Assembly (NCBI GenBank): GCA_963573385.1
Contig: CAUYLG010021521.1
Location: 62,001-126,000, forward strand
Direction of reading: 5' to 3'
Source of the DNA: Cacajao melanocephalus
Lineage: Eukaryota > Chordata > Mammalia > Primates > Pitheciidae
DNA: 64,000 nt
Shown: positions 1-13,379 of the stretch, piece after piece
Layout of the letters: each line of letters opens with the position of its first letter
How positions within the stretch are numbered: position 1 is the first letter of the stretch
Notes under the pieces: generated by a model
What the model was told of the DNA's origin: nothing
Databases searched by the model: none
The model's input: the letters and a program-made list of their open reading frames with translations, nothing else
Translations under genes and position numbers: made by a program

Positions 1-1796
1 TGTTTTTTACTACCCCTTCTTCTGGTCTCTGTAAATGAGCTATCCTTTCATTAGTCTTTCCCCTAGCCTCCAAAGAAAAGAACAGACTTAATGCACATAT
101 TCCACTAAGCTTGCTGAACCAAATGTTAGATCTATATATGTTGAATTTAAGCCCTGGTCTACAGCCAAGTCAAGTTCAATAATTAAAGATTATTTTGAAC
201 TCCAGAAAGATAGACAGAAATTTGTTTCTGAATTAAGGATTTTGTTAAATGCTTATTTAATCAAATACTTCACTTAATTGTTAGCACCTTAGAGAGGAAT
301 GTGTTTAAAAGCACTAGAGTGAAAAAAAAAACCCAACAGAAAATTTAATCACACATAGTTCTTCATAATTCAAACAAATCTATTGAATAGTATGGTATGT
401 GCTATATAAAACTATTTCAGAATTCTTTCCATTAAGAATAAATAGAGCAAAGATTTCAACTTGTAAATGTAATAAAAAAGAATTAATAAATGACTTTAAA
501 AAGATTTTAGAAAAAATTTAAAAACTATTCTGAGTGAAACTCAGTGCCTGAAAGAAAGTAAAGCTTCTCCTCATTTTGGAACAGGAGCTCTGACCTGAAA
601 TGGCCCCTTGATAGGGAAAAAATGTAGAATGGGGAATTGACATTTTAAACATATGGCTGAACATTTTCAAAGAGCATTAAAAATTAAACAAGCTGAGGGT
701 CATAACAAAATTCTGACTCCCCAAATAAAATAACTGGCCTCCAATTTTTTTTTTAAAAAAGAGAACATCTATTATCTATGGATTGTGAAATTATGAACAG
801 GCATTCCTTGTGATATATAAGAAGAGCAACTAAAAGAATTACTAGCCTACATTTGCTAAGAAACAAGAGGATCACTATTAAATATACATGAAATCCATGC
901 CTCTGTAAGAATAACTAATACACAAAGATTTCTGGTCTCACCCTGAAACCACAAAAGTGGTAATGTATAGGTTTAGGTAAAAAATAAAATAGCTTCCTAT
1001 ATCTATATCAAACCCTTTTTTTGAACAGCTAATTCCTTGAAATAATGAGGCCCTAGTAGTAGAAATCTTTAGCAATTCTTAATACGTTCACATCTCTCAA
1101 AGTCTAACTGTTGCAATGGAAGCATTATCATTAGACTACTCATCTATTCTTATAGCACACTTTCTAAAAATCAGATAGGTAGAAATCATCTTTCAATGTG
1201 GAAATACCACATTTAAAATACCCTATTTAACATATTCCAGAACATTTTTCCATATATGTATGTGATCAAATTATAGAGCACTTATACATTAATATACCTA
1301 CATGAAAAATAATGCAATAAAATACAAAAATTAGCTGTAGTCCTATAATTTGCCTATGGGCAAAAGGTTCCTTGAACATATTTTAAAAGTAGAATCCAGA
1401 TTGTTGCATCTATTTATCAAATTTTCTCAACATCCTCTTAACGCTGGATATTGGCCAACTTAATAGAAACAGAGAGATTAATTGTTCTTTGTACCAGACC
1501 CTGTAATACATTTGTTTTACTTTCTCTAAAAATAACAGTCAAAGTCATAGATTTGCCTAAATTCTATAAGTATTTAGCAACTGTTAATCAGTAGTGCCTA
1601 AGGACAAAATTGGCTTGGTCCAACCTGAAGATAAATTTTTTTAGTGATGGGTTTATGTTGAGCTTTCTTTGGTGACCCAGTTGATAAACATAGGCAAAAT
1701 TATTTCCTTCAAATGAAGAGTTATGCACTAGAAATTCATTATTTCTGCATTATTCTTTCAAATCTAAAATCAAAACATTATAGAGTTCATGAATAA
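1..1796. other. Unassigned AT-rich intergenic DNA
   Basis: I recognise no gene or repeat family here. The sequence is AT-rich with many short A and T runs, and no open frame resembles a protein. It may hold decayed retroelement sequence continuing leftward from the integrase-like fragment that follows, but nothing I can align by eye supports that. Confidence 0.6.
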
Positions 1797-2057
1797 TTAT
1801 CCAGTGAATTGAGTTCCCCTATCACTACACAGATATGTAGGAACACCCATACAATCATTCCTTTGTTGAAAGGTGACAGCACATACAGTGACCAAGAGAT
1901 AAAAATTATCACACTTAAGGTATTCCAAGTTATCTGTCCTGTGATAGAAGAACTCAGTTTGGAGCTTCAGCAGCACAGTTGCTTGGTGTGTGGCCCTTAT
2001 GTACGAATAACTCATTTTACTATGCAATGTATTCAATAATTTCCTAAGTTTTTCCAT
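1797..2057 (-). pseudogene. Fragment of endogenous retroviral integrase (pol), decayed
   Basis: The minus strand has an 86-codon open frame whose last residues read GVPTYLCSDRGTQFTG before a stop. This resembles the region around the second catalytic aspartate of a retroviral integrase core, where G-I-P...S-D-x-G-T-x-F is typical. The preceding stretch LLVTVCAVTFQQ could be the core beta strand followed by an internal deletion, because the usual roughly 40-residue spacing is missing. The first Asp and the Glu of the DDE triad are not visible. It is a non-functional scrap of an old ERV. The class is unresolved and a chance match is possible. Confidence 0.45.
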
Positions 2058-2219
2058 CTATTTTATCATTTTCAATCATATTCTCTGCAGATACTTGGAA
2101 GAGTTGCAGATAACCTTGTGATTCTCAGGCTCTAATAAATAGAATTTGGGTAGTGGTGAATTTTACCACTTCTCTACATGAACATAAATCTACCTGTATG
2201 ATCAATGATGATTTCTTCC

Positions 2220-2967
2220 TTTTCTGTTGGAAAGAATATGTGTTCTGTTCTAGTTGAATGGTATATTTTACAAATAATAATTAGGTCAAATGTTTTAAAG
2301 TGTAGTTTAAGTCTTCTACATTCTTACTGGTTTTCTTTTCACTTTTACTGATGATTATTGAAAAAGGTGTTGATGTCTCCATCAGTAATTGTTGATTTGC
2401 CTTTTTGTTCCTTAAGTTCTATTTTGCTTCATGTGCTTTGAAGAACTATTATTGGGTACATAAATATTTAAATTTGTATGTTCTTCTGATTAATTCCTAA
2501 ATTATTATAAAATGATCATTCTTATACTTTGTAATAATCTGTGCTCAAAATCTTATTTGATATATATATGGACATTTCAATACTTTTATTACTAGTAGCA
2601 TAATAAAATGCTTCTATCATTTAAATGTTTAAGTATTTGCATCTTATATTTAAAGGACATCACTTGAAAGAAGCATATAATTGCTTTCTTTATCCAGATC
2701 TGACAATCCCAGCTTTTACATTGAATTACTTAGTGTGATTATATTTTAGTTTTATTTAATTATATTTTGTGACTATTGATATGGTTGTCTTTAAATCCAC
2801 CATCGAGCTCTTTGTTTGTTACTCATGCTGACTCTATATGTTTTCCCTTTCCCCTATTTTTCTGCCGAGTTCTGGTTTAACTTAGTATTTTTATAATTCT
2901 ATGTTATGTCCTTTGTTGACATTAGGTATTATGACTTTTTATTGTGATATAATATTAATTGATTTAG
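2220..2967 (-). mobile_element. Old LINE-1 (L1M/HAL1-type), antisense, segment 1
   Basis: The plus strand reads like the reverse complement of the ORF2 endonuclease region of old L1s. Landmarks are the phrases around 'ggtgttgatgtctcc' (2367), 'cttcatgtgctttgaag' (2427), 'atctgacaatccc' (2696) and 'attgatatggttg' (2776). It is heavily diverged and carries no coding potential. It continues after the MER5A-like insertion. Confidence 0.7.
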
Positions 2968-3161
2968 GCCTGTAATTCTCTCTGCTGCTCAATTTCTCCC
3001 CCAACCCCAGGGGTCTTTTGGCAATACCTGAGATCCATTGAGATGTGTGACTAGTGGGTGAACTCAAAGAATCATGCTAAATATCCTACTATGAAGAGGA
3101 CAGTCCACAACATAGAAATTTCCATCCCAAAATGTCTATAGTGTCAAGGTTGAGAAACCTC
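2968..3161 (+). mobile_element. MER5A-like hAT-Charlie DNA transposon
   Basis: About 190 bp match the MER5A pattern: an 'aaccccaggggtctttt' block near the start, a central 'gtgactagtgggtg', then 'ggacagtccacaac', and an end reading 'aggttgagaaacc', the known terminal repeat. It is a non-autonomous element with no ORF. It interrupts the antisense L1, which resumes immediately after it, so it inserted later. Confidence 0.65.
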
Positions 3162-3631
3162 GTTTTGACTTTTATAATATACATCCTTAATCTCATCACA
3201 GTCTACCTTCAAGTGGTTTTATATGACTTCGCATGTAGCACAATGTAAGAACATTCATACAGTACAAAGTTCTTATTATACTGTGCATACTACAGTATAA
3301 TCATTTATCCCCGGTAAGGAGTTTTGTATTTTACGGCTAAGTCTTTATCACCACATAAGATACTGTTATTGCTTCTGCTTTTAAAAATTAATAATCTTCT
3401 ATAGATATTTACCTAAGAAAAATTATATTTATCTATTTAGTTACTATCTCTAGAGCTCTTCATTCACTTGTGTAGCTCCACATGTCCAATTAACATCATT
3501 TTCCTGCTGCCTAAGGAATTCTTTTTGCATAGTTAAGAGTGGAAATATTTCCATTTTTGTAGGTATGTATTTATTTGGCCTTTGTTTTTGAAATGTATTT
3601 TAGCTGGTTATAAAATTCTATATTGACATGA

Positions 3632-3681
<50 letters not shown>

Positions 3682-3946
3682 TCAGTTACTCAGTGATGCT
3701 GGTCTACTGTCTTCTTGCTTGCATTGTTCCCAAGGAGAATCTTGACTGATATTTTATCTTTATTAATGTACACTTAATGTGTCCTTTTTTCTCTGCCTAC
3801 ATTTTAGATTTTCTATTTACCTTTTATTTTAAAAAGTGCAATGATTCTTCATATTCATATGTTGTGTGCATTAGATTGATAGAACATGTTGTCTCTTTGT
3901 TTTTATGAATTTTATCAAATTTGAAATAGTTTCACCATTATTTCTT
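3162..3946 (-). mobile_element. Old LINE-1, antisense, segment 2
   Basis: The reverse complement of an L1M continues with recognisable text: 'cacagtctaccttcaagtgg' (3198), 'ctcttcattcacttgtgtag' (3458), 'tgtcttcttgcttgcattg' (3708) and 'atgtgtcctttttt' (3777). By comparison with L1 consensus this is the region 5' of ORF2, ORF1-like. A (TG)n tract has expanded inside it. Confidence 0.7.
3634..3678. repeat. (TG)n microsatellite
   Basis: An almost pure TG tract of about 45 bases ends in 'gcgcgcat'. It lies inside the antisense L1. It is a likely length-polymorphic and Z-DNA-prone site. Confidence 0.95.
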
Positions 3947-3948
3947 TG

Positions 3949-4397
3949 TGAAGGGAAAATCAATCTTGGGGCCCCAAAATCACTCAAGCTGGGACCTGCT
4001 TTTGGCAAACCCACCTTCCATTCTATTTAGTCACCCCTCTCCTCACTGAAATAAATGCACATTTGCTTGCCTTATTTGGAGAGGCTAAGCAGAAGCTCAG
4101 AAGAATACAACCATTTGTCTCTTATCTACCTATGACCTAGAAGCCCCCTCCCCGCTTTGAGTTGTCCTGCTTTTGACTTGAGTGGACCCACCTTTCCAGA
4201 CTGAACCAATGTACATCTTACACATACTGATTGATGTCTCATGTCTCCCTAAAATATATAAAACCAAGCCATGTCCCTACCATCTTGGGCACATGTTGTC
4301 AGGACCCCCTGAGGCTGCATCACAGGCACCCATCTTCAGCCGCAGCAAAATAAACTTTCTAAATTAAGCAAGACTTGTCTCAGATTTGGGGGGTTCA
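3949..4397 (+). mobile_element. Solo LTR, ERV1-like, inserted in antisense L1
   Basis: A block of about 450 bp starts with TG and ends with CA and differs in composition from the L1 on both sides. It has LTR architecture in order: a TATA-like TATATAAAA at 4255-4263, the phrase 'cttgggcacatgttgtcagg', an AATAAA signal at 4349-4354 and a short U5-like end 'cttgtctcagattt'. The L1 text resumes just past it. No internal retroviral sequence is attached, so it is a solo LTR. I cannot name the family. The left edge is uncertain by two bases. Confidence 0.65.
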
Positions 4398-4838
4398 TAT
4401 CTTCAAGTTGTTTTCTGCATGAAATCAACCTCCATCTTTCTATTACTACTGCTTTCTATTTCCATATCTTCAAATAAACTAATAATTTCTTCTGCAATGT
4501 CTCATCTGTTATTAATCCTAGCCACTGTATTGTCTCATAACAGAAATTGTAGCTTTCACATTAGAAGTTCAATCTCAACCTTCTAAAAATATTTAGTCTA
4601 TATTTAACATTCTCAATCTTTTCTCTAGCTTCTACAACATATGGAACATAGATATAAAACCATTTTTATGTATTTTCTACTTATATTATCTAGGCTATAT
4701 TTGGGACAGTTGAGTGAATTGTTTTTTTTCTTCTTCTTATAAGTCCTATTTTCCTTCTACTTTGCATACTTGGTTATTATTTCTCAGATGCCAGATATTG
4801 CAAATCTTACTGTGTTGGATGCTGCATATTTTCAAATT
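4398..4838 (-). mobile_element. Old LINE-1, antisense, segment 3
   Basis: L1M reverse-complement text resumes after the LTR: 'gcaatgtctcatctgttatt' (4494), 'ttctctagcttctacaacat' (4621) and 'cagatgccagatattgc' (4785). The last two correspond to consensus 'cctctaccttcttgaacat' and 'ggatgccagacattgtg'. It stops at the target-site duplication of the Alu insertion. Confidence 0.7.
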
Positions 4839-4849
4839 CCTTCAAATAT

Positions 4850-4993
4850 ATATATGTGTGTGTGAATATATATACATGTGAATATATATATGTATATATA
4901 TTCACACACACAAACATATATATGTATATATATTCACACACACATATATAAATATACACACACATATATATACCTATACCAATATATGTGTGT

Positions 4994-4994
<1 letters not shown>
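4850..4994. repeat. Composite (AT)n/(AC)n low-complexity tract with perfect palindrome
   Basis: Alternating TATA, TGTG and CACA blocks. A 22-bp arm at 4855-4876 is exactly complementary in reverse to 4891-4912, with a 14-base spacer. The right-arm unit is repeated once more at about 4923-4944. It is derived from the Alu tail. Confidence 0.9.
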
Positions 4995-5200
<206 letters not shown>

Positions 5201-5327
5201 TAGAGACGGGGTTTCACCATGTTGGCCAGGCTGTTCTCTTAACTCCTGACCTCAGGTCATCCACCTGCCTTGGCTTCCCAAAGTGCTGGGATTACAGGCG
5301 TGAGCCATCCCTGGCTCCTTCAAATAT

Positions 5328-6010
5328 TCTTGAAACTTGGTTTCTTCTATTATTGAGTTTCTTAAAAATAATTTGGTCTTTTCGGGTCTTGGTTTTAAGC
5401 TTTTTGATGTGGGATTAGAGTAATATTTACTCTATGGCTTAACAACAGGCTGAGACAAGACCTGTTCTAACCTGTTTATGTCTTATGAATACGAGGGTTT
5501 CCAGTGCAGCTGACAAGGACAAGAATATCCAATTACTGTATGTGCTTCTGGGTTTATTCCCTCTAATTTTTGGTATGATTCCTTTCTCAGAACAATGTAT
5601 TGTTCTTTACTTGTATACCTCTATTAGAAATCAGTTTAAGACTTGCACGGGGCCATCTACAAATCTTTAGAACTCCCTTTCTCCATGCAGCTTTCTATTT
5701 CTGTTCCTCTGTCCTGTGGACTCTGGATAGAGTCATTAGTTTTCTTGGGCACCAGTCCTCGTGTCTTCACATCAAGGAAACTTCTGAGCTCTGTCTGATT
5801 CCCTTTCTTTGTGCAGGTACCTGGAAAATTTTTTAACACTATCTGCTAGGGTAATTGTTGCCTGATGTCCTCTATCTTGAGAACTATTGTGCTACATATT
5901 TTGCCCAGTTTTGTTTTTAAATTTCCAAGAGATGATAAACTCAGTTCTTCTGAGTTTATGAGAAATGGAAGTGGAAGTGTCCCTTGTCTAATTTATAAAA
6001 TCTATTGACC
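5328..6010 (-). mobile_element. Old LINE-1, antisense, 5' part
   Basis: After the Alu the same L1M continues toward its 5' region: 'cttttcgggtcttggtttta' (5378), 'gggattagagtaatattta' (5411) and 'tgagacaagacctgttct' (5451) match the old-L1 reverse complement. From about 5700 the match weakens, and the right edge is approximate. Short open frames here are not real genes. Confidence 0.6.
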
Positions 6011-6500
6011 ATTTACCAGAAATGTCCAGTGGGATTTATCTTTGGCCTTTTATAACCCCCATGCCATTTTGAATTTATAGCAAGTGCACAACCTCCATAG
6101 AGAAGAAAAGCAAAGATATTTTTTAGAATGCACTCTTTGAACATAAATTTTTTATTGTGGAGGCAATTTTTTGCCAAAACCTAAAGAGGTCAACAAAAAA
6201 TTAAATGCTTTCTTGCTCCTGCAATACCAATAACTAATATACTATAATTGCTATTACATTATCAATATGATCACCAATAATATATATTATTATTGATCTG
6301 GTTAATTATTACCATAATCATTAATTGATAATGATATAATATTATCAACATATTGTTAATATTAGTTATGATAACATAACTAAAAATATATTATACATAT
6401 ATGTATACAAACTTGAATTCTGGCTAGGACTTGGCTACCTATATTTTCATCTAAACTTTAACTCCTGAGATGAAACTAGATATTTTCATTGTGTATTTTC
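6011..6500. other. Unassigned AT-rich DNA with ATTA-rich stretch
   Basis: No family is recognised. The 6220-6410 part is dominated by ATTA, TAAT and GATAA words, including complementary 8-base arms at 6325-6332 and 6341-6348. Confidence 0.5.
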
Positions 6501-6802
6501 GTTTTTTTTTTTTTTTTTTTGAAACAGAGGTTTGCTTTTGTTGCCCCGGATGTACTGCAATGGTGCGATCTAGGCTCTCTGCAACCTCCACCTACCATGT
6601 TCAAGTGATTCTCCTGCCTCAGCCTCCCAAGTAGCTGGGATTATAGGCATATGCCACCACACCTGGCTAATTTTGTATTTTTATTAGAGATGGGGTTTCT
6701 ACATGTTGGTCAGGCTGCCCTCAAACTCCCAACCTCAGGTGATCCACCCACCTCGCCTCCCAAAGTGCTGGGATTACAGGCATGAGCCACAGTGCCTCGC
6801 CT
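6501..6802 (-). mobile_element. Alu (AluS-like), antisense, full length
   Basis: A poly-T run precedes a complete antisense Alu with both monomers, the internal A-rich linker and the terminal 'gggattacaggcatgagcc'. It is flanked by an imperfect 14-bp duplication, CATTGTGTATTTTC at 6487-6500 and CATTTGGTATTTTC at 6803-6816. It carries many substitutions, consistent with an S-age element. Confidence 0.93.
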
Positions 6803-7098
6803 CATTTGGTATTTTCAATTAGCATTTGCATTCATTCAGAGAAGAACCTACTGACTTCAAGTTTTTGTTTGTTTAACTTCTAGGGTCTTTTTTTTCCTCA
6901 ACTATATAAAGATTTTTGGTCTTTTAAGGTGGATAGGACAGAGGTAGCTTGTTCATATTCAGTCTGCCTTGGACAAGAGTAAAGCCTCTACCTTTGGCTA
7001 ATTTCCCCTTTGAACGTGTCTCTCGTGTAAGTATAAATTATTTTCTTTCCATCTGTCAGGAACAGAGTTTGTTTTATTGATGCATTTTGATATTCTGC

Positions 7099-7565
7099 TG
7101 TATTAGTTTCCTATTGTTACTGTAACAAATCACCACACATTTTTTGGCTTACATTAACAAGTATATTATCTTAGAGTTTTGCAAGTCAGAAGTTTAAAAT
7201 AGGTATCACTGGGCTAAAATCAAAATGTTCACACAGCTGCATTAATTCTGAAGGCTTTAGGGGAGAATCCATTTCCTTTCCCTGTCCAGCTTCTAGAGTT
7301 GGCCTTGATTCCTTGGTTAGTGGCCTCTTTTCACCTCCTAAGCCAGCAATAGCCAAGGGAGCCTCATGCAGCACCACTCCAATGTACGCTCTTTTAAGGA
7401 CCCTTGCTAGATAGTGAACTTATTTGAATAATCCGGAATAACTTCCATATCTTAAGGTGAGCTGATTAGCAACCTTACTTCCCCTTTGCCATATAACATA
7501 ATATAATCATAGGATCCTGGATTAGAGGCATGCAGATTTTTAAAGGTTCATTACTCTGTCTAGCA
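7099..7565 (-). mobile_element. MLT1-like LTR (ERVL-MaLR), antisense
   Basis: It starts 'tgtattagtttcctattg', then 'tgtaacaaatcaccacac', 'aggggagaatccatttcctt' (7259), 'ttccttggttagtggcc' (7309), 'taaggacccttgctag' (7395) and 'ttgccatataac' (7485). This order is the reverse complement of MLT1-type LTRs. It is strongly diverged. Its 63-codon antisense frame has no protein meaning. Confidence 0.6.
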
Positions 7566-7921
7566 TATCTTGGCCATGTCTCTAATTGCTTATTCTAGCT
7601 TGACTAGGTGTGACATAAACACACCGGCATGAAAATCATTTGGGGTCTGACCAGAGGTTAGCCCTTGCTGTTTTCTGTTATCCCAGCTGCCATACAAAGA
7701 AGCCTTTCAACATTTCTCTTATTCTCCAAGAGAGAGAAATACTGAAAACCTGTTTATTACTCACCTAATATAGTTTTCTCTCTTTAGTATACACGTTACA
7801 TATTTTTCACATATATTCACAAAGAAATGAATGGTCCTCAGTAGGTCTAATCTTTGTTTTTTCAGTTGAGAAAACATAAAAGCCATGGTTACTATTCATA
7901 TTCCAAACTTACCTGTTCTAT

Positions 7922-8645
<724 letters not shown>

Positions 8646-9561
8646 ACCATGTCCATATTTTCCCCCCAATAATTAAACATTTAACCAGGTCTGGGTTTAA
8701 TGCTAGGTTTTCTTTATCTCAGTTAATGAAGGACATGTTTAACTAAATAATTATTGACTCAGTTATTTTGTAAAAAAAAAAAAAAAACCCACTTGTTAAT
8801 CTTTTATCTTCAAAAATAGATTTTATTTTTATCTGGAGGTGAGTTGTTCCATGAAGAGAATAATTCTGAGTCCCTGCCTCCAGGCACGATTTTAACTTAA
8901 TTATCTGTTGCAAAACAAGAGTGAAAAAATATTACCTACAACAAAAGAGATTTGTTACTTACAGTTTAAAAACCGCATAGAAAATCATATCAACTTCTAT
9001 AGACCCTATTGTTTTTCTCATATTTAACCTTGCTTTCATATTTAAATAAATATGTTATATATTCCTCACTTAATATTTTAGTATAATGCATTTTTTCAAA
9101 ATGTTATATTATGACTATTTTATACAATTATTCTATTCAAATGCATGTAACATATGTCATAGCTTTTGTTAGTAAGTCATTAGCCTAAAGAATTAGTTCC
9201 ATCCCTCACAGTCTGCACTCTTAGAGAAAACATCCCACCTCTATGTCTTGAAAATTCTTAATCTAAAAAATTATGACAAATATAATACTTAACTTACAGA
9301 GCTATTATCAACTCAAACAACTCTACATAGGCAAAGGACCCCAAAGAGCACCTGATATCCAGTTTTCAATAAGTTCTATTAACCATGAGCTTAATAATCA
9401 ATGTGATCTTCAACATATTTATAAATGCATATATTCAGTTTTTACTTCACAAAAATAAATGGGCTATTTCTAAATTTTAAAATTAGATCATTTTTAATCC
9501 TAAAACATTTTTTCTCACTTTTTTTGTCAGAACTTTATTAAGATTCCCCAGTTGTTTACAA
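8646..9561. other. Unassigned AT-rich DNA
   Basis: No recognised repeat or gene; contains a 15-base A run near 8773. The 61-codon open frame at 9273-9458 has no recognisable motif. Confidence 0.5.
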
Positions 9562-9596
9562 ACACACACATTTGCGTGTGCACACACACACACACA
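9562..9596. repeat. Short (CA)n microsatellite
   Basis: An interrupted CA tract, 'acacacacatttgcgtgtg' followed by 'cacacacacacacacac'. The GTGTG interruption makes it locally self-complementary. Confidence 0.85.
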
Positions 9597-9613
9597 TAAA
9601 ATTTTACTTTTTA

Positions 9614-9791
9614 TTTAACTTTATTTATTTATTATTTTTTGAGACAGAGTTTTGCTCTTGTTGCCCAGGCTGGAGTGCAACGGTGTGATCTCGGCTCACC
9701 GCAACCTCTGCCACCCGCGTTCAAACCATTCTCCTCCGTCAACCTCCTGAGTAGCTGGGATTACAGGCCTAAGCCACCACACCCGGCCTGC
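9614..9791 (-). mobile_element. Internally deleted short Alu, antisense
   Basis: A T-rich tail (9614-9640) precedes an antisense Alu of only about 150 bp. It runs normally through 'gagtagctgggattacaggc' and then jumps directly to 'ctaagccaccacacccggcc', the start of Alu. About 130 bp are missing, and the joint lies exactly at GCTGGGATTACAGGC, which occurs in both monomers. Perfect 14-bp flanks AATTTTACTTTTTA (9600-9613 and 9792-9805) prove it is a complete insertion. Confidence 0.9.
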
Positions 9792-9805
9792 AATTTTACT
9801 TTTTA

Positions 9806-12591
9806 AAGAGATGTTTTGTAAATTTTAAAATCTAATTTTGGACTTCTCATTTTATTTTAGTAATGACATACATATTGTAAAAATAATTTTTCATCTTCAT
9901 GGGTAGTGGAAAATTGTTTTGTGTAATACATTTTTGAAGTATTGTGAAGAACTGGTGTTTATTTTTTTCTAATGGAACCATAGGCATCACCCAGACTCTG
10001 GACTAAACTTTTCTCTGTGTGGGAGAGAAATGTAAACCCCAAATCCAGAGCTGGGGCCAGCAGTCACTTTAAAATGGTCTCACATAAAATAATACATTGC
10101 CACCGTTTTAGATTTTGGACAAGGTAAATTGTAAGGGAGGATTCTCAGGCATACAGCTAGTCCAAATCTCCTTATAGATGTTAAATCGATTAAAGAAAAT
10201 AAACAATGATATTAACATCCTGCATTCTCATAATTCCTATCATTGGATAAGAAGTATTTATTATTATTTTTTTATTATTTCTGTTTTAAAGCTGAAATGA
10301 GGTATACTGTTTTTGTTCTTTTATAAGTAATACGAATAGACAAAAGAGGAAATGAAGATCGTGTACTTCTAGTACCTCACAGAGATAAACTGTTTTATCT
10401 AGGCCATATTATGATTTTAATAGTAATTGTAACAAAAAAAGTCCCATGTAAGAAAAAGTCAATTATCAAGTAATTTCAAGTATGATTTCCTATTATCTCA
10501 TCCTTAAAACTCCAATTCACACTCTTGGGTTTATTGTTTTTTTTTTCTCTTCTTGTCTTATGTTTTTTAAATCTAAATTTAGCTCTGGTAAGAATTTTAT
10601 ACATGATTGTACAGGGTATCCCTGAAAGGTTTATAGGTATATGCGGTAAGATAGAACAAAATTCCCTCTCGGTCCTGAGGTTGGGATTGCAACCTCTGCT
10701 CTGCTACAATGTTACCTGCCTGCGTATCTGTCCCTGAAGAAATCAACGTGAGCCAACATGAGCTAGAGAAATTCTCAACCTGTCTCAAATGATTTTGTCA
10801 CTGAAATCCTAAAACTAGGTCTCATAATAAGTAAGTCTGCCTAATTAAACCTCAGCAAACCATCATCCAGGTTTCAAATGAGTTAATTATGCATATCAAG
10901 AAACTCAGAAATTACAATTCCAAACCCTTTTATAGAACAAACAAAGATTATCCCATATTCCAAAATGACACTCTGGACAAATAACTGTGTCTAACCAAAA
11001 ATGGAAATAGTTAAAATGCATCTTTTTGAGACTGTGGCAGGAGTATGTGAAAGCTCTTTCCCTCAAAGGCAGAGATGAAGGACATTCATTAAATGTCATG
11101 GTCACATGGGAGCAGATATAGTTGTAAACACAACACATGCTGATTTCCGGAGGAATTGCTATTTTCTTTTAACATGGTTGGAGAGTTACACCACTGACTA
11201 ATAGGATTCCAAATAGCTTTCACTGAGCTATGCTTTCATACTTAAATAAGCTACAGCACATGTTACGAGAATTTAGGTCTACACATTATTTTTGTGTGTA
11301 TGTGGCTTAATTATTTGTGCAAGTCTTCAGATATGAGTCAAAAGTAATTCTATTTAACAGAGATGTGCCTCCTAAATGTCAGGATTAGAGAACTCATTCT
11401 ATAAATGTATTGCATAGCTGGCCTTGTTTATAATGAGCTGCAATACAAATCAGTTTCAAAAAATAATCTAACATCTTCTGGATGTAACTTGTAACTATTT
11501 GCTATATATTGAGGAACTATTAACGTTACTAATACTTTAAATGCTACTAATTTGACTGAATATTGGAATATGTCTTTAAAAATCAGTTTAGATTGCCTAA
11601 ATTTAAAATATTATCTCAATATGGGTATGTTTCATTTTAAGTACTTAAAGGTTGATTTAAATATTACATTTATTGATGTAATTTTTCAAGTATTTGTGTT
11701 TTTACATTGGATTCAGAATTTCAAAAGATAGTACGATTCTTACATCAACAGTATTCCACACGGCTTTAATACTATTATAAACTTTCACTAAAAATAGTTT
11801 AATATATTTTGAGTAGAAAAATTATTAAGATTTAGCCGGTTTTAATAATATGAAAATATTATAATATCTAGCAATAAGTTTTGCTGAAAATGATAATATT
11901 CCTGCAAACAGATTCTTAAGTAGTCTAAAGTAGTCCTCAGTTTCCTATAGCCATAGCTTATTTTTCTTAAGTATTTTTAAATTCTTGAAAAGTGATTGTA
12001 TATTTCAAGGACAAATTTAAGAGCATCTCTATTACAAATTTAATTTGAGTTATAAAATAATGTCAAAGAAATAATAGAATTATATCAAGGAAAATCACAA
12101 TTAAAGTGGATTTGAATTCAGTGAGCGTGCGCCCAAAGAACACTAGAATCTGTACCTGCATTTTTAAGAACCTCTTAGCTGCTTTTTAGTTTGCTCTCTT
12201 GATCCTTTAAGTTGAAGGGATAGTGGCCAAATGGAAGATTAATATACTAATCTCACACATCAAAAATGACTTATTTAACTGGTCAAATCAATTTCGTACA
12301 TAAAATGCTAAAGTTTCTTGAATGTAGACCCCACAAATTTGTACTCCAGGATGCCAGCCAATCAACAATCATATTTAAATGTCTTCAACTTATACATTCA
12401 CCTTTTTATTTTAAACATACCCATATTTTTGTAAGAAGATTTTAAAAAATACAAAATAGTCTATTTTCCCCAGCTAGTGTGAAAAAGTGCTTGTTATAAT
12501 TAATTACGAGAAAAAAACTAGTAAGACCACCAGTGGATTATCTGATAAGATTTTTACAAAATAGAGATCTTGCTTCACTAACAATTTCAAG
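9806..12591. other. Unassigned AT-rich DNA
   Basis: About 2.8 kb in which I cannot place any family confidently. Open frames of 60-77 codons (10525-10737 plus; 10597-10788 and 10905-11138 minus) have no motif. It probably holds very old retroelement remnants. The short block at 10015-10150 is somewhat richer in GC than its surroundings. Confidence 0.5.
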
Positions 12592-12610
12592 GATATGGGC
12601 AATGGAGAGA
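12592..12610 (+). repeat. 19-bp sequence copied 500 bp downstream
   Basis: GATATGGGCAATGGAGAGA occurs here followed by 'ccagaaaaaaaaa', and again exactly at 13092-13110 followed by 'ttaaaaaaaaaaa', next to the 5' end of the antisense Alu. See findings. Confidence 0.97.
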
Positions 12611-12784
12611 CCAGAAAAAAAAAGGCTGGTTGGAATCTCAAGGACAGCTTTCTACATCTTTTCTTCTCAGACAGTCGTTTAGGCATTTGCTCTTTGGACC
12701 AGAACAACAGAAGTAAAATTGTGTGAGCTTGCCCCATATGGTATGGAAATGGTTCATCTATAAAACATTTTATTTGTTATTATT

Positions 12785-13090
<306 letters not shown>

Positions 13091-13132
13091 AGATATGGGC
13101 AATGGAGAGATTAAAAAAAAAAATACACTCGG
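13091..13132. other. Filler DNA between Alu 5' end and right flank
   Basis: 42 bases. The first part contains a copy of local sequence from 12592-12610, and the rest is an A run plus 'tacactcgg'. It is not part of any Alu consensus. Confidence 0.7.
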
Positions 13133-13379
13133 TTTATTTGTTGTTATTAACCAGAGTTTCTCTGACACTTTCTGGAAAACTTGTCCCATATACCTACAGA
13201 TTCTGAATTATTGTATTAAAGCAATCTTAAGTATTCCTAAGTAGAAACATCCTGTTAAGAATATTTTATAAATATGAAGTTTTCTGATGGAAAATGTAGT
13301 CTATCTACAAATAGTTTCAGTAACTATGTTGACAAGGAAATTACATGAATAAGTGAATGAGTCACCTGTCTTCAAGTCT

